Below are positions 6,669 through 15,714 of a DNA stretch of 25,719 nucleotides, piece after piece. Position 1 is the stretch's first letter. Each line of letters begins with the position of its first letter. Source of the DNA: an uncultured Prevotella sp. (GTDB taxonomy: Bacteria; Bacteroidota; Bacteroidia; Bacteroidales; Bacteroidaceae); assembly GCA_900541575.1 (NCBI GenBank), contig UQKO01000037.1, forward strand, positions 1 through 25,719. Reading direction: 5' to 3'. Below the pieces are notes generated by a model. The model had not been told where the DNA came from and ran no database searches. It worked only from the letters and a program-made list of their open reading frames with translations. The position numbers and the translations under genes were made by a program.

Positions 6669-7856
6669 TTATTTAAGTTTGCTTACGGCTTCCTTGATTC
6701 GACGAAGAGCCTCAACAATGTTTTCGTCGCTTGTTGCATAGCTCATACGGAAGCATTCGGGAGAGCCAAAAGCAGCACCGCCAACTGTAGCCACGTGGCC
6801 TACCTCGAGCAAATAGATGGCGAAATCCATAGAATCCTTAATGACACGCTGGCCATCGGTCTTACCAAAATAATAGCTACACTTGGGGAAGAGATAGAAG
6901 GCTCCATGAGGATCGTTCACCTCGAAACCAGGAACTTCCTTAGCCAAACGTACGATGAGTTCCTTACGGCGCTGGAAAGCTTGACGCATTGTCTCCACAC
7001 ATTCCTGCGGACCAGCAAATGCTTCGGTGGCCGCCATTTGGCTTACAGAACAAGGACCGCTAGTGTACTGACCCTGGAGTTTGCTACAAGCTTTTGCTAT
7101 TTCGAGAGGAGCGGCTACAAAGCCTATACGCCAGCCTGTCATGGCATAAGCCTTAGATACACCATTGATTACAACAGTGCGATCCTTCATCCCTTCACAA
7201 CGAGCGATGGAGGCATGATGGCCCACATAGTTGATATGTTCGTAGATCTCATCGCTAATCACGTATACACCATCGTGCTTGCGAAGCACTTCTGCAAGAG
7301 CCTCTAGTTCTTCTTGACTATACACAGAACCTGTAGGATTGCTCGGCGAGCAAAGGATGATGGCACGCGTCTTTGGAGTAATAGCAGCCTCAAGTTGAGC
7401 GGGAGTAATCTTAAAATCTTGCTCGATTGTGGCTTCTACAAATACGGGCTTACCATCGGCCATGAGCACCATCTGAGGATAGCTCACCCAATAGGGAGCG
7501 GGGATGATAACCTCTTCACCTGGAGAGACAAGAGCCATTACAGCATTGCACACGCACTGCTTAGCACCATTGGAACATACAATTTGGTCGGGAGTAAAAT
7601 CCAATCCGTTCTCGTTTTTCAACTTGGCTACGATGGCCTTGCGAAGTGCAGGATAACCTGCAACGGGAGAGTAACGAGAATAATTCTCGTCGATGGCCTT
7701 CTTGGCAGCTTCCTTAATATGGTCAGGAGTGTCGAAATCGGGTTCTCCTACCGACAGATTGATAATGTCAATGCCTTGTGCTTTGAGCTCTGCGCTCTTT
7801 TGCGACATGGCGAGAGTGGCCGAGGGGGCCAAGCGGTTTACGAGTGATGAAAGCAT
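6669..7856 (-). CDS. aspC: Aspartate-type aminotransferase (class I, PLP-dependent)
   Basis: Encodes 395 aa of fold-type I aminotransferase, cytoplasmic. Visible residues are Asn173 in SPSNPTG, Asp202 and Tyr205 in SDEIYE, the PLP lysine Lys235 in VSKAYAMTGWRIGF, and a C-terminal substrate-carboxylate arginine in FRMSYA. The sequence is of the Ib aspartate aminotransferase type (IINLSVGEPDFDTPDHI near the N-terminus), which moves the amino group between aspartate and 2-oxoglutarate. Members of this subgroup can also act on prephenate or other acids, so the substrate is an inference. The gene stands alone: 225 bp separate it from the upstream gene, with a hairpin in between. I could not find a clear TAnnTTTG before it. 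Confidence 0.9.
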   Translation of the reverse strand: MLSSLVNRLAPSATLAMSQKSAELKAQGIDIINLSVGEPDFDTPDHIKEAAKKAIDENYSRYSPVAGYPALRKAIVAKLKNENGLDFTPDQIVCSNGAKQCVCNAVMALVSPGEEVIIPAPYWVSYPQMVLMADGKPVFVEATIEQDFKITPAQLEAAITPKTRAIILCSPSNPTGSVYSQEELEALAEVLRKHDGVYVISDEIYEHINYVGHHASIARCEGMKDRTVVINGVSKAYAMTGWRIGFVAAPLEIAKACSKLQGQYTSGPCSVSQMAATEAFAGPQECVETMRQAFQRRKELIVRLAKEVPGFEVNDPHGAFYLFPKCSYYFGKTDGQRVIKDSMDFAIYLLEVGHVATVGGAAFGSPECFRMSYATSDENIVEALRRIKEAVSKLK

Positions 7857-8031
7857 GTTGTTTATTTGTTTAGTGTATTGCTATTTCGAAGAGGACCACC
7901 AAGAACCTTCAACGGAAGAGCTTACAAGTGTTTTCTGTTCTGCTATCAGATTTTACCGACATAGCTACTAGCATTATTACCCACGTAACTACGACATATT
8001 ACCAATAGACTATTAAGTTATTTATTTGCAA

Positions 8032-8065
8032 GATGCCTCTTACGCTGCATTGGCGTAGAGGCATC
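8032..8065 (-). terminator. Hairpin downstream of the BI-1 family gene, probable terminator
   Basis: A 13-bp stem (gatgcctc[t]tacgc at 8032-8045 with gcgtagaggcatc at 8053-8065) has one bulged T and a 7-nt loop. It lies 17 bp after the BI-1 stop on the minus strand. No long T-run follows. Confidence 0.55.
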
Positions 8066-8081
8066 AAAGGGTATATGTGCC

Positions 8082-8810
8082 TCAATTTCTTCTACCGCCA
8101 AAGATACGCAGCAAATAGAGGAACAAATTAATAAAGTCGAGATAGAGAGAAAGACTGCAAAGCAAGGCTATTTTGAGCAGATTGGTCTCGCCCAGGCCTT
8201 CGCTTTGGCGCAATATTTCTTTCATCTTTTGTGTGTCATACGCTGTTAATCCACAGAAAATGAACACACCTACGTAGGTCAACGCCCATGAGAAGATGTC
8301 GCTTGCCACAAAGATATTTACAATGGTAGCAATAATTAGTCCAATGAGCGCCATATAGAGGAAGCGTCCCACTCCAGAGAGGTCGCGTTTAGTCACTGCC
8401 CCAAAGAGACTCATGGCTCCAAAAGTTCCCGCTGTCACGAAGAAAGTGGTAGCAACGCTCTCCATCGTGTAAGCAAACAATATCACCGAGAGCGTGGCAC
8501 CATTCAATATTGAGTATAGTGCGAACATCAGTCCTGCCACGGGAAACGACAACTTATTGATGCATGCAGAGAGTATCCATACCAAAGCTAATTCACCAAT
8601 GAGCAAGCTCCAAAATACAGCTTGATTACCTATGACGCTATAAAACAACTGCTCATTGCCTACCACATAGTAGGCAGTAAGACCTGTAATGGCTAATGCC
8701 AAAGTCATCCAAAGATAGACTTTCGACATTAGTGCAGGAAAGGCTGAACTTCTCTCGCGAACCGTAGTTTTAGGCTCATTGGGCGAATAATTATAAAAAT
8801 TATAGTCCAT
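8082..8810 (-). CDS. Bax inhibitor-1/YccA family membrane protein
   Basis: Encodes 242 aa from MDYNFYNYSPNEP. An earlier in-frame start at 8873 adds 21 residues that do not look family-like. Seven hydrophobic segments follow a polar N-terminus. The C-terminal family signature AYDTQKMKEI and the end LYLDFINLFLYLLRIFG place it in the BI-1/YccA (UPF0005, TMBIM) family of inner-membrane proteins, some of which are pH-sensitive calcium leak channels. The bacterial role is poorly defined. It lies 101 bp downstream of ribBA on the same strand. No convincing promoter is seen in the gap, so read-through from ribBA is possible. Confidence 0.9.
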   Translation of the reverse strand: MDYNFYNYSPNEPKTTVRERSSAFPALMSKVYLWMTLALAITGLTAYYVVGNEQLFYSVIGNQAVFWSLLIGELALVWILSACINKLSFPVAGLMFALYSILNGATLSVILFAYTMESVATTFFVTAGTFGAMSLFGAVTKRDLSGVGRFLYMALIGLIIATIVNIFVASDIFSWALTYVGVFIFCGLTAYDTQKMKEILRQSEGLGETNLLKIALLCSLSLYLDFINLFLYLLRIFGGRRN

Positions 8811-8911
8811 AATGATAAAAGTTTGATAGGTTAGAATTTTTCTGATAGACCCCAAACACAATGTTAGGCTCAAACTTTATGGGATATATCGGAGTTTATT
8901 TTATCGGATTA

Positions 8912-10120
8912 TCAAAAGTGCAGCGTATGCCCCATGCGATCTTTCTTGGTCTCGAGATAACGCTTATTATACTTATTAGGCGTGATTTCAATGGGGACAT
9001 TTTCTGTAATTGCAAGACCATAAGCTTCAAGCCCCACGCGCTTCACGGGGTTATTGGTCAATAATCGCATTTTTCTCACACCAAGCATACCCAATATCTG
9101 GGCGCCTACACCATAGTCACGCTCATCAGGATCATAGCCGAGGTGGATATTCGCATCTACTGTATCGTAGCCCTCTTCTTGCAACTTGTAAGCGGCAATC
9201 TTTGCCATCAAGCCGATGCCACGTCCTTCTTGATTGAGATATAGCACTACTCCCTTTCCCTCCTTTTCAATCATGCGCATTGCTTTGTGAAGTTGCTCTC
9301 CACAATCACAGCGTTCCGAACCGAATATATCGCCCGTCATACAAGAGGAGTGTACACGAACCAATACGGGTTCATCTTCTTTCCATTCTCCCTTAATCAA
9401 AGCGATGTGCTCTAATCCATTGCTTTTCTGACGAAAAGGAATCAAGTGGAAGTGACCATACTCAGTAGGCATATCTACCTCCTCACCTTGCTCCACTAAG
9501 CATTCCGTATTTAAGCGATAGGCTATCAAATCTTTAATGGTAATAATATGCAGTCCCTCTCGTTGAGCGAACTCTTGCAGTTGAGGCATACGAGCCATGG
9601 TGCCATCAGGGTTGAGAATTTCAATCAGACAAGCCGCAGGCTGCATGCCTGCCAAGCGTGCCATGTCGATAGCTGCTTCTGTGTGACCTGCACGAGCTAA
9701 TACGCCGCGATCTTGTGCATAGAGCGGATTGATATGACCTGGGCGTCCAAAACTTTCAGGACGTGCATCAGGATCTGCCAAAGCCCGGATGGTAGCAGCA
9801 CGATCGTGGCAACTCACCCCCGTAGTGCAACCTTCGAGCAAATCTACCGTGACGGTAAAGGGAGTTCCAAGCATACTTGTGTTGGTTTGTACCTGGTGCT
9901 CCAATTGCAACTGGTTGCAGCGTTCAATGGTTATCGGTGCACAGAGCACACCACGTCCGTTGCGGAGCATATAATTTACATGCTCTGGAGTGACGAGTTC
10001 TGCAGCCATGATTAAGTCGCCTTCATTCTCGCGATCTTCGTCATCAACCACGATAACAAATTTACCTTGTCTAAAGTCTTGTATAGCCTCTTCTATGGAG
10101 GCGAGTTTGAATGAGCTCAT
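8912..10120 (-). CDS. ribBA: Bifunctional 3,4-dihydroxy-2-butanone-4-phosphate synthase / GTP cyclohydrolase II
   Basis: Encodes 402 aa, the standard fused length, performing the two entry steps of riboflavin synthesis. The N-terminal RibB half (about 1-200) has the acidic loop DDEDRENEGD (26-35) and the GHTEA motif (145-149). The C-terminal RibA half has the zinc cysteines Cys260, Cys271 and Cys273 within RVHSSCMTGDIFGSERCDCG, plus LNQEGRGIGL. Both active sites look intact. It follows the LptF/LptG-type permease by 106 bp. That gap is too short and shows no FMN-riboswitch core, so I see no sign of FMN control here. Confidence 0.96.
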   Translation of the reverse strand: MSSFKLASIEEAIQDFRQGKFVIVVDDEDRENEGDLIMAAELVTPEHVNYMLRNGRGVLCAPITIERCNQLQLEHQVQTNTSMLGTPFTVTVDLLEGCTTGVSCHDRAATIRALADPDARPESFGRPGHINPLYAQDRGVLARAGHTEAAIDMARLAGMQPAACLIEILNPDGTMARMPQLQEFAQREGLHIITIKDLIAYRLNTECLVEQGEEVDMPTEYGHFHLIPFRQKSNGLEHIALIKGEWKEDEPVLVRVHSSCMTGDIFGSERCDCGEQLHKAMRMIEKEGKGVVLYLNQEGRGIGLMAKIAAYKLQEEGYDTVDANIHLGYDPDERDYGVGAQILGMLGVRKMRLLTNNPVKRVGLEAYGLAITENVPIEITPNKYNKRYLETKKDRMGHTLHF

Positions 10121-10226
10121 TTATCGTATTTCTTGTTTGATATATTTTCTTGTTTGATAAGGATATTGTAAATGCCTAAACAGAGTGTGTATTTTAGGAT
10201 ATATCGCAAATTCTATCCTGTAGGTA

Positions 10227-12575
10227 TCATTGTTTTTGCATAGGTTCTTTAGGAGCCTGTTGCGTATTTATAGGACCTTGGAAGGGTATCGACACGGAAG
10301 TGGATGTCCCCTCCGGAGTATTGGGCGTCATCACCCCGTGTTCTTGCACGTAACGTTTGTATTGGTAGCGACGCCATGCATGGTGAGCATATACACCGAT
10401 AGCGAGAAGCGCAACTGCCGCGAGAGCTGCGATGAATAAGTTGCGCCTTGTTAGGAAACGACGAACGTTCTCGCTCAAACTTGTATTGTTTGTATTTGCT
10501 ACAGCGCTTTCTTCATTAAAAGAGCTTACATTGCTTTGACTAGCACTAGCTTTATCAAAGAGGTTTTCCCCCACGACTTGACCTTGTAACATGCTCCGCA
10601 AACGATCGGAAGTGCGAACAATCACTCGTAAGTCACGCTGCAACCTTAACCGAAAGCGCCAAATACGGAACCAAAGCACAAGACCAATTGGGAAAAGTAC
10701 CCCCGCGGCAATATTGACGCTTTTATTGTGGAAAGGCGTGGTATGGGCATGCACATAAATGATAGGGAAACGATTGAGTTCGACGAGCACTTTGCGATCT
10801 TTACTATTAGATAGTTCCTCTACTATATTCTCCATCAAATCATTAATTTCCTCCACTGCGGTGTCAGGAGTGTAGCGAAAGAATGTGCGAATATAGCTTG
10901 GAGCGATGAGCAGATGCGTCTTTTTATTGTAATCTGTGCATAAATCTTTCAAACGGCACAGGTTACTGAGCACAACATCCATACGAGGCTCTTCGATGAT
11001 TACCTCCTTACGGAAAATGTGGCGATGCGTACGGAACCCAAGCAAATGGCTAAAGAATTGACGGTAAGCGTCCATATTAAACACAACAGAATCCTTATTG
11101 GCTTTGTAAGTAAAGAACACGCCAAAAGGAGCAACTACGATGGAACTGATCCACATACCAAGTACCATGTCAACCTTTCCATCACGAGCCATCTTCATTC
11201 CCGAAATGTAAATTACATACCACACGATAAAAATGGCTACGGAAATAACTGTTGGAAGTCCTAAACCACCTTTGCGAATGATTGCTCCTAGCGGAGCACC
11301 CACGAAGAAGAATAGAATACAAGCCAAGGAATAAGTCACTTTATTATGCCATTCCACCCAATGGTTGCGAATATCGCGTTCTTCTTGGTCTGTATTCATA
11401 GCTTTCCATTCTAAATCCGCCGAGATAGACTTTGCATTGGACAGAGCTGTTTGTCGCGCCATTTGCATTCTATCGGCAGGAGCCTTGCTTAGGACAGAAT
11501 CTATTTGTAAAGGGATACCAACTTCTTGCTGCGTAGATACACTTCTTTTCTTTGTCGAAGAACTAGTTTTATTCGCCGAAGAACCTGCGTTTCCTCTCTG
11601 CACAATATGATTCTGCAACATACGAAGCATCATCACGGAGTCACGTGTCGAAATCTGTGGACGGCGATAATAGACGGGAATAGCATCCTTGTAATATTGC
11701 TTACCAATAGAGTCGAGTTCATGATTCATAGAATCCACGCTGTGCTCAATTTGGAGCATATTCTTCGCAGTAGGCATACCAGCAAGAAGATTCTTGTCCA
11801 TCATATTAAAGTTGCTATCGAAGTCGATGAGCAACGACTTATAGTTGAACGTTTCACGATCGAATGGTTCGTTGGCGCCATTTTGCATCATCTGTGTGCC
11901 GCCCGACGATTCAAGGCTTTCAAACTGCTCGCCATTCCACAAATCAAGATGCAGGTGTTGTTTATCACGTGTCACTTCAAGGCGTGCCGAGTCTGCCAGC
12001 ACTATTTGTGCATGGTCGAATCCTTGATCTGTCTTATATATAATGGTCTGATAGAGCATTCCCGTAGCAGTATTTTTGCTCTGCACATAGATATTAATAT
12101 TGGGTACTCCATTATAAAACACACCTTCTGGAATTTCTACGGCTGGCGACTGTTCCTTCATGCTAAAAAGAAGTGTTTTCAATTCTATTTGCGCTTTGGG
12201 CGAAGCCACATTCTGAAAATAGAAGGAGGTGCACGTCATACCGAAGGCAAAGATGGCTAATGGCCGCATGATACGAAACAAGGGAATGCCCGCAGCTTTC
12301 ATTGCAAGAAGTTCAAATGACTCGCCAAGATTGCCAAAGGTAATGAGCGAAGAGAGCAACACTGCCAACGGCAAAGAATCGCGCACGAGCGTAATGGCCA
12401 TATACCAATAGAACTTCGCAAGGATGTCGAAAGACAACCCCTTACCAATCAGATCATCAACATAACGCCACGTGAACTGCATCATGAAGACAAACAGTAC
12501 CACAAAGAAAGCTCCTGCGAATATCAGGAGAAACTTTCTGAGTATGTAGAGGTCTAATTTCTTTATTAGTATCAT
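10227..12575 (-). CDS. LptF/LptG family (YjgP/YjgQ) permease with C-terminal extension
   Basis: Encodes 782 aa from MILIKKLDLYILRKF; a start six codons earlier (12593) is also possible. The family forms the inner-membrane channel of the LptB2FG lipopolysaccharide exporter. N-terminal TM helices (about 10-110), a large periplasmic beta-jellyroll region (about 130-400) and the C-terminal TM set (SLACILFFFVGAPLGAIIRKGGLG) are in the normal order. Unusual parts are a Ser/Lys/Thr-rich stretch in the periplasmic domain (around SSANKTSSSTKKRS), and about 120 residues after the usual end that carry an Asn/Ser-rich linker, an extra TM segment (LFIAALAAVALLAIGVYA) and a Pro/Gln-rich tail. Bacteroidales members of about 640 aa are what I would expect. 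Whether it acts as F or G cannot be told. Confidence 0.88.
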   Translation of the reverse strand: MILIKKLDLYILRKFLLIFAGAFFVVLFVFMMQFTWRYVDDLIGKGLSFDILAKFYWYMAITLVRDSLPLAVLLSSLITFGNLGESFELLAMKAAGIPLFRIMRPLAIFAFGMTCTSFYFQNVASPKAQIELKTLLFSMKEQSPAVEIPEGVFYNGVPNINIYVQSKNTATGMLYQTIIYKTDQGFDHAQIVLADSARLEVTRDKQHLHLDLWNGEQFESLESSGGTQMMQNGANEPFDRETFNYKSLLIDFDSNFNMMDKNLLAGMPTAKNMLQIEHSVDSMNHELDSIGKQYYKDAIPVYYRRPQISTRDSVMMLRMLQNHIVQRGNAGSSANKTSSSTKKRSVSTQQEVGIPLQIDSVLSKAPADRMQMARQTALSNAKSISADLEWKAMNTDQEERDIRNHWVEWHNKVTYSLACILFFFVGAPLGAIIRKGGLGLPTVISVAIFIVWYVIYISGMKMARDGKVDMVLGMWISSIVVAPFGVFFTYKANKDSVVFNMDAYRQFFSHLLGFRTHRHIFRKEVIIEEPRMDVVLSNLCRLKDLCTDYNKKTHLLIAPSYIRTFFRYTPDTAVEEINDLMENIVEELSNSKDRKVLVELNRFPIIYVHAHTTPFHNKSVNIAAGVLFPIGLVLWFRIWRFRLRLQRDLRVIVRTSDRLRSMLQGQVVGENLFDKASASQSNVSSFNEESAVANTNNTSLSENVRRFLTRRNLFIAALAAVALLAIGVYAHHAWRRYQYKRYVQEHGVMTPNTPEGTSTSVSIPFQGPINTQQAPKEPMQKQ

Positions 12576-12640
12576 GTGTATAATGAGCGGCATTTTCCGT
12601 TGGTTTTCCCTTTGCGAGAGTCTCTTGTGCCTATGTTCTG

Positions 12641-12648
12641 CAAAAATA
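12641..12648 (-). promoter_or_regulatory. Candidate -7 box of the LptF/LptG-type gene
   Basis: The minus strand reads TATTTTTG (TAnnTTTG), about 65 bp upstream of the start. No clear -33 element is seen. Confidence 0.4.
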
Positions 12649-12689
12649 CAACTTTTTCACGTAGTGACCCCTTTATTGGGGCAAGAAAA

Positions 12690-12729
12690 ACAGACAGGCC
12701 ATGCGATATGCTTCGCAAAGCCTGTCTGT
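12690..12729 (-). terminator. Terminator of the etfB-etfA-acyl-CoA dehydrogenase operon
   Basis: A 10-bp stem (acagacaggc 12690-12699 with gcctgtctgt 12720-12729) has an inner gcga/tcgc helix. On the minus strand it is followed by a run of Ts (tgtttttcttg). It lies about 120 bp after the dehydrogenase stop. Confidence 0.7.
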
Positions 12730-12749
12730 ATTTTTGTATGAATAGAATA

Positions 12750-12805
12750 AGAAGAGCGTCTCTAAAGCGATAGGTAATTGATCCTATGCTCTTCTCGGTT
12801 TTTTT
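12750..12805 (+). terminator. Terminator-like hairpin with plus-strand T-run, no plus-strand gene upstream
   Basis: An 8-bp stem agaagagc/gctcttct (12750-12757 with 12788-12795) has an inner atagg/cctat helix. It is followed by cgg and seven Ts on the plus strand. No plus-strand gene precedes it. It may be the first of two stacked stops for minus-strand transcripts, or the end of an unseen small plus-strand RNA. Confidence 0.4.
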
Positions 12806-12850
12806 CTATCACATCTTAATGCGTAATATTCTTACGCTGATAATATTGCT

Positions 12851-14560
12851 TTATTTTTGCTCATACTGAGCCACATCCTCTGGAGTAAGATTCATCACGA
12901 AAGTATGATGCTTAGCTATCTCTGCCTCCACAAAATTGGCATATACGCGCACACTCTTACCGAAGAGTTGTGCATTCTCGGTTGCATTATGAAGGAGGAG
13001 GTGAAGCATAATCACATCGGCTGCCATCTCCATGAGATGACGAGCGCAGAGGTCGTGGAAAGATGCGTCAGCAGCTTCCTTTACATGATTGACCGCTTCC
13101 TCAAACTTATCAGCCATAGCCTTTGCACGAGTCTGAATGCCTTTCAAATCTTCGCTTACATTTGCTTGTTCAAATTCTCGCATCTGAGCTAAGTAAGAGC
13201 CATTGGTTACGTAGCGAATAGCAGCCACCACTTGGAGTTGCGTAGTTCCCTCGTAAATTGAGGTAATGCGCGCATCGCGGTAATAGCGTTGTATGGGGTA
13301 TTCCATCATGAAGCCCGAACCACCATGAATTTGCAATCCATCATAAGTATTCTGATTGCAATATTCAGAGTTCATGCCCTTTGCGAGAGGTGTGAGAGAA
13401 TCGGCCAGTTTCGCATATTTTTTCTGTTCCTTACGTTCATCTGGCTCCAACTTACGTTCGCGAGCGATATCATCAAGCGCTTTGTAAATATCCACGTAAC
13501 GTGAGCACTGATAGAGCAATGCACGACCCGCATCAAGTTTTGCCTTCATAAGGGCAAGCATATCGTAAACAGCCGGGAAGTTAATAATAGCCTTACCAAA
13601 TTGTTCGCGGTCGCGAGCATAAGCCAACGCTTCGTTGTAAGCTGCCTGTGAAATACCCACGCTTTGTGCTGCAATTCCCAAACGAGCACCATTCATTAGC
13701 GCCATGACATACTTTATCAAGCCCAATTTACGCTCGCCGCATAGCTCTGCTTTTGCATTCTTATAAACGAGTTCACACGTAGGACTTCCATGAATACCGA
13801 GCTTATTCTCAATGCGACGCACATTCACGCCACCTTGATTTTTATCATAAATAAACATCGAAAGGCCACGACCATCGGTAGTACCCTCCTCCGAACGAGC
13901 CAAGACAAGGTGGAGCTGTGCATCACCATTTGTAATAAAACGCTTCACGCCATTGAGCAACCAGCAACCTTCCTCCTCGCTATAAGTAGCCTTCAGCATC
14001 ACATGTTGCAAGTCGGAACCTGCATCAGGTTCTGTCAAATCCATCGACATCGTCTCACCAGCGCATATACGAGGAATAAAACGACTATGCTGATCTTCAT
14101 TACCAAATTCATAGAGCGTTTCAATACAATCCTGCAAGCTCCAAATATTTCCAAAACCAGCATCGCTTGCAGCCACCAACTCTGCACACATTGTATAGGG
14201 TGTGATAGGGAAATTCAAGCCACCGAAACGACGAGGCATGGTCATACCATTGAGACCTGCCTTCACCATTGCGTCAAGATTTTCAGCAGTTCCGCTTGCA
14301 TAGTACACGCGGTCGCCTTCATGATGCGGACCTTCCAAATCCACGCCTTCAGCGTTGTCGGCTATGGTTGTACCAGCTAGTTCACCGGTGATATCAAGCA
14401 CACGGTCATAGTTATCCATTGCGTCGTCGAAATCGAGCGGTGCATAGTCAAATTCTTCTTTATCGCGGAAGTTACGTTCTTTCAGTTCCACGATGTGCTT
14501 CATGAGCGGGTGGTTCAGTTCGAACTTCAGCTCTGGATGCTCTGTATAATTGTTTGCCAT
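12851..14560 (-). CDS. Acyl-CoA dehydrogenase family protein with C-terminal extension
   Basis: Encodes 569 aa; about 380-400 is usual for short acyl-CoA dehydrogenases. The extra C-terminal part (about 450-569) fits the acetyl-CoA-dehydrogenase-like C-terminal domain found in longer members. The N-terminal helical, middle beta (LTEPDAGSDL at 175-184) and C-terminal helical domains are present. The likely catalytic base is Glu437 in SIYEGTTQLQ, preceded by LQIHGGSGFMMEYPIQRYYRDAR. It should oxidise an acyl-CoA, or run in reverse with an electron donor, using FAD. It begins two bases after the etfA stop, so EtfAB is its electron partner. The substrate chain length cannot be read from sequence. 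Confidence 0.93.
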   Translation of the reverse strand: MANNYTEHPELKFELNHPLMKHIVELKERNFRDKEEFDYAPLDFDDAMDNYDRVLDITGELAGTTIADNAEGVDLEGPHHEGDRVYYASGTAENLDAMVKAGLNGMTMPRRFGGLNFPITPYTMCAELVAASDAGFGNIWSLQDCIETLYEFGNEDQHSRFIPRICAGETMSMDLTEPDAGSDLQHVMLKATYSEEEGCWLLNGVKRFITNGDAQLHLVLARSEEGTTDGRGLSMFIYDKNQGGVNVRRIENKLGIHGSPTCELVYKNAKAELCGERKLGLIKYVMALMNGARLGIAAQSVGISQAAYNEALAYARDREQFGKAIINFPAVYDMLALMKAKLDAGRALLYQCSRYVDIYKALDDIARERKLEPDERKEQKKYAKLADSLTPLAKGMNSEYCNQNTYDGLQIHGGSGFMMEYPIQRYYRDARITSIYEGTTQLQVVAAIRYVTNGSYLAQMREFEQANVSEDLKGIQTRAKAMADKFEEAVNHVKEAADASFHDLCARHLMEMAADVIMLHLLLHNATENAQLFGKSVRVYANFVEAEIAKHHTFVMNLTPEDVAQYEQK

Positions 14561-14562
14561 GA

Positions 14563-15585
14563 TTATTTGCTGTTGCTCTTGTAATACTTAATGAATTTGG
14601 GAACCACTTCTTCCACACTACCGGTGATGATATAGTCGGCTATCTGATTGATTGGAGCTTCGGGATCGGTATTAATTGAGATAATGATACCGCTCTCCTT
14701 CATACCGGCCACATGCTGAATGGCTCCACTAATACCGCAAGCGATGTACACTTTAGGACGAACGGTTACACCCGTCTGACCAATCTGCAAGTCGTGTTCA
14801 CAGAATCCTGCATCCACGGCAGCGCGGCTTGCGCCCACCTCGCCATGAAGTTCATCGGCCAACTTGCGTAGTAAGTCAAAACCTTCCTTAGAGCCCACGC
14901 CATAGCCACCAGCCACGATAATAGGAGCTCCTTTTAGGTTATTCTTAGCCTTCTCTACATGGCGCTCAATCACCTTGACCACATAGTCAGTCTCGGGTAC
15001 GAATTTAGCCACATCTTCATAAATTACCTCACCCTGATAATCATCGGACACTTTCTCGGCTTTCATTACGCCAGAACGCACGGTAGCCATCTGCGGACGA
15101 TGTTCTGGATTGACAATCGTTGCTACGATATTACCGCCAAAGGCGGGACGTATCTGATAGAGCAGGTTGTCATAGTGGGTTTTATTCTTCTTATCATCGA
15201 AATCACCAATTTCAAGTGCCGTACAATCTGCTGTCAGTCCACTAGTGAGCGATGAAGATACGCGCGGTCCCAGGTCACGACCTATCACAGTGGCTCCCAT
15301 CAAGCAAATCTGCGGTTTTTCCTGTTTGAAGAGGTTCACCAAAATACTTGTATGAGGCTTTGATGTGTAGGGATAGAGACCTTCGGCATCAAACACATGG
15401 AGCTTATCCACACCATAAGAAAGAATTTCTTTCTCTACTTGGCCTTTGATGCCCGAGCCAGCCACGATAGCCTCGAGTTGCACGCCCAATTCATTGGCGA
15501 GTTTGCGACCCTTGGTAAGGAGTTCATACGATACTTCCTCTACCTGAGTCTTATCTATTTCGCAATATACGAATACGTTGTTCAT
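14563..15585 (-). CDS. etfA: Electron transfer flavoprotein subunit alpha
   Basis: Encodes 340 aa starting MNNVFVYCEIDK, the usual EtfA opening. An in-frame start at 15633 adds 16 non-conserved residues. The C-terminal FAD-binding domain has the hallmarks GASRAAVDAGF, IGQTGVTVRPKVYIACGISG and AIQHVAGM, with IINTD-type loop residues (ISINTDPEAPINQIADY). Its ADY segment is followed by IITGSVEEVVP. Together with EtfB it forms the soluble flavoprotein that carries electrons to or from the downstream acyl-CoA dehydrogenase. It sits 129 bp after etfB and 2 bp before the dehydrogenase. Confidence 0.96.
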   Translation of the reverse strand: MNNVFVYCEIDKTQVEEVSYELLTKGRKLANELGVQLEAIVAGSGIKGQVEKEILSYGVDKLHVFDAEGLYPYTSKPHTSILVNLFKQEKPQICLMGATVIGRDLGPRVSSSLTSGLTADCTALEIGDFDDKKNKTHYDNLLYQIRPAFGGNIVATIVNPEHRPQMATVRSGVMKAEKVSDDYQGEVIYEDVAKFVPETDYVVKVIERHVEKAKNNLKGAPIIVAGGYGVGSKEGFDLLRKLADELHGEVGASRAAVDAGFCEHDLQIGQTGVTVRPKVYIACGISGAIQHVAGMKESGIIISINTDPEAPINQIADYIITGSVEEVVPKFIKYYKSNSK

Positions 15586-15714
15586 GTGTACTATTTTTTG
15601 AGGGGAACGGGAGAAGAAGAGTAAGTTAGCCATTCTGCTAACTTACTTAGACTCAAGCAAAAAACATTTTTGGAATTTGCTTATTCACTTTTTATCAACC
15701 CAAGCCCCACCCTA

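Noticed and set aside
6648..7307. Plus-strand 219-codon open frame
   Set aside because: Lies antisense within the aminotransferase gene, which has all catalytic residues intact.
10121..10226. FMN riboswitch before ribBA
   Set aside because: The 106-bp gap is short and lacks the conserved FMN aptamer elements.
11526..12260. Plus-strand 244-codon open frame
   Set aside because: Antisense to the LptF/LptG-type gene; composition looks like a reverse-frame shadow.
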